Positions 62,945 through 64,000 of a stretch of 64,000 nucleotides of DNA are shown in pieces. Under the pieces are notes generated by a model. That model was not told the DNA's origin. It did not search any database and was given only the letters and a program-made list of their open reading frames with translations. Both the position numbers and the translations under genes were made by a program. This DNA comes from Candidatus Rifleibacteriota bacterium (GTDB taxonomy: Bacteria; Muiribacteriota; Ozemobacteria; Ozemobacterales; Ozemobacteraceae), in contig CAJOND010000062.1 in NCBI GenBank assembly GCA_905236675.1, positions 1 to 64,000 of the forward strand, in the 5' to 3' direction. Numbering within the stretch: the stretch's first letter is position 1; every line of letters begins with the position of its first letter.

Positions 62945-64000
62945 CTAATTGATATTATCAGTTTTTTTGGTAAATATCAGATATAAAGCATTTAAATTTT
63001 TAATAAAGCTATATAATTGAACATAATAATAATTAACAGCTAACGAACTTAGAAATCCTAGAAATAGTCCTAAAAAGTAATCATCAGTTACATCTAAAAA
63101 TTTTATAGAATGGAAATATAAAGCATAAGTGGCAATAAATGAAACAACAGATAAAAACGAATTAATGGTAGACCTGAAAAAATACAGGGTTTTATTTGGT
63201 TTTTTAATACTTTTCCAAACAATAATACGTCTATAATTCTTTTTTAATATTAATAAAAACAATATATCCACAAGAAAAATACCAAGAAAAGACATATATT
63301 TTTTATCTGAAAGAACACTAAGCAACAGAAGAAACATACCAATTAACATAGGACTTAATAGAATTATGGATATAAACGTTGTAGTCTCAGCAGCAGGATC
63401 TTCTTTTTTTGTGCCTTCCCAAAAAGGATCCTTAGCTTGTGTAATCCAACCTGATTTTGAATAATGTTTTTTATCTGTGTAAAAATCTATTATTATAAAA
63501 GGAAGTTTTTTAATACTGCTTAATATACTTGTTAAACAGTATTTTTTAGTTAAAAATTTGAAAAAATTTGAAAAGTCTGATTTTGTTTTATCATAATCTT
63601 TTTTTAAAAATCTGAAAAAACTTGATTTATTTTCATTTTGGTCTTCTTTTAAACTTGCTTCTGCATAGATTTGTTCAGACTCATCTTTCTCTGTTTGAGC
63701 TTTATCAGAATTATAATTCGCAAGTTCTGTGGTTTGAGTGATGATTTCTTTTGATGATTCAGAATTATCAACTGAGCTTTTAGTTATTTCATAAGTACCC
63801 TTATATGGTAAATATTTGTCCAACTCTATTTTAATATCATTTGTTGCGAATCGTCGAACATTCCAGTAAATATCAGAATTATAATCAACTTGGCAATTTT
63901 GTAATTCTTTTATTTCTGTTACCTTATATGTTGCTAACAGTAAAATTGTGTGAATATGCGGGTTGTCGGGTTCTATCTTTAAAGCTTTACTACATATATC
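62945..64000 (-). CDS. Membrane protein with N-terminal TPR-like part (5' end beyond the window)
   Basis: The frame is open from 62945 to the window edge (352 codons), so the gene is partial. The upstream part (CSKALKIEPDNPHIHTILLL) looks like a TPR helix pair, which shows that the TTG at 63823 is not the real start. A Ser/Glu/Lys-rich linker follows, then four or five membrane segments (FISIILLSPMLIGMFLLLLS, FLGIFLVDILFLLILK, FLSVVSFIATYALYF, FLGLFLGFLSSLAVNYYY). Function unknown. Confidence 0.7.
   Translation of the reverse strand, partial: DICSKALKIEPDNPHIHTILLLATYKVTEIKELQNCQVDYNSDIYWNVRRFATNDIKIELDKYLPYKGTYEITKSSVDNSESSKEIITQTTELANYNSDKAQTEKDESEQIYAEASLKEDQNENKSSFFRFLKKDYDKTKSDFSNFFKFLTKKYCLTSILSSIKKLPFIIIDFYTDKKHYSKSGWITQAKDPFWEGTKKEDPAAETTTFISIILLSPMLIGMFLLLLSVLSDKKYMSFLGIFLVDILFLLILKKNYRRIIVWKSIKKPNKTLYFFRSTINSFLSVVSFIATYALYFHSIKFLDVTDDYFLGLFLGFLSSLAVNYYYVQLYSFIKNLNALYLIFTKKTDNIN

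Noticed and set aside
63821-63823. TTG start for the last membrane protein
   Set aside because: The frame stays open to the window edge and the upstream residues form a plausible TPR helix pair, so the gene begins outside the window.
1-64000. tRNA, rRNA or riboswitch genes
   Set aside because: I looked for TTCGAATC-type T-arms and known riboswitch cores by eye and saw only repeat-derived look-alikes such as CGGTTCGAAATGACG; a covariance-model scan would be needed to exclude divergent RNAs.

Overview
The window is AT-rich (roughly one third G+C by eye) and comes from a Gram-negative, motile bacterium. It carries a flagellin, an LPS-transport/lipid A operon (kdsC-lpxL-lptC-lptA-lptB), a TolC-type outer-membrane protein, a lipoprotein, type IV pilin-like genes and many secreted repeat proteins. 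The mixture of diderm envelope genes with a Firmicutes-like rlmN/PASTA/kinase/rpe order, a DUF3084 protein and giant FN3/CARDB-like surface proteins suggests an uncultured lineage, possibly Candidatus Riflebacteria. That placement is a guess from gene content, not a search result. I saw no rRNA, tRNA or CRISPR array.

Layout. 0-11 kb (mostly minus): flagellin, EF-G behind its own good promoter, a TPR protein, then a coupled block reading rlmN > PASTA protein > pseudokinase > rpe. 11-24 kb: a TolC-like gene converges on two huge adjacent ORFs (1,908 and about 1,803 aa) that look like one ~3,700-residue secreted protein split by a one-base frameshift. 24-29 kb: LPS/lipid A operon ending in a DUF3084 gene. 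29.5-38 kb (plus): secreted papain-like/NlpC-like proteins with SH3b domains, a beta-propeller protein, three pseudopilin-like genes in a coupled operon and a family-2 glycosyltransferase. 38-44 kb: a lipoprotein, then a GAF/degenerate-GGDEF membrane protein coupled to the Fe-S and FAD subunits of a molybdenum-hydroxylase-type enzyme, followed by urocanate hydratase. 44-55 kb is an accessory region: a Lon-like (S16) Ser/Lys protease ORF at the end of a tight minus-strand gene string headed by a VapBC-like antitoxin/PIN pair, a second toxin-antitoxin pair with a frameshifted antitoxin flanked by ~79-bp direct repeats, an unknown acidic protein, a membrane ankyrin protein, and a receiver-GGDEF-EAL/Hpt signalling pair. 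55-64 kb: a frameshifted two-TM gene, DAHP synthase, nagA, a secreted propeller-like protein with an 11-residue tandem repeat, a complete IS1-type element, aspS, and a membrane protein running off the end of the window.

Two themes cut across the window. First, GC-rich palindromic repeats of at least three related types are scattered between genes and have also entered coding sequence in frame (N-terminus of the giant secreted protein; the Lon-like protease at two places), while an IS1-type element sits inside one copy with a clear 9-bp target duplication. Second, four separate ORF breaks (18.4, 46.8, 48.8 and 55.5 kb) are each repaired by removing one base from a short homopolymer, so either the assembly carries insertion-type errors or several genes are recently broken.

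The best candidates for something undescribed are the split pseudokinase/PASTA pair and the antitoxin-PIN-orphan-orphan-Lon-like gene string.
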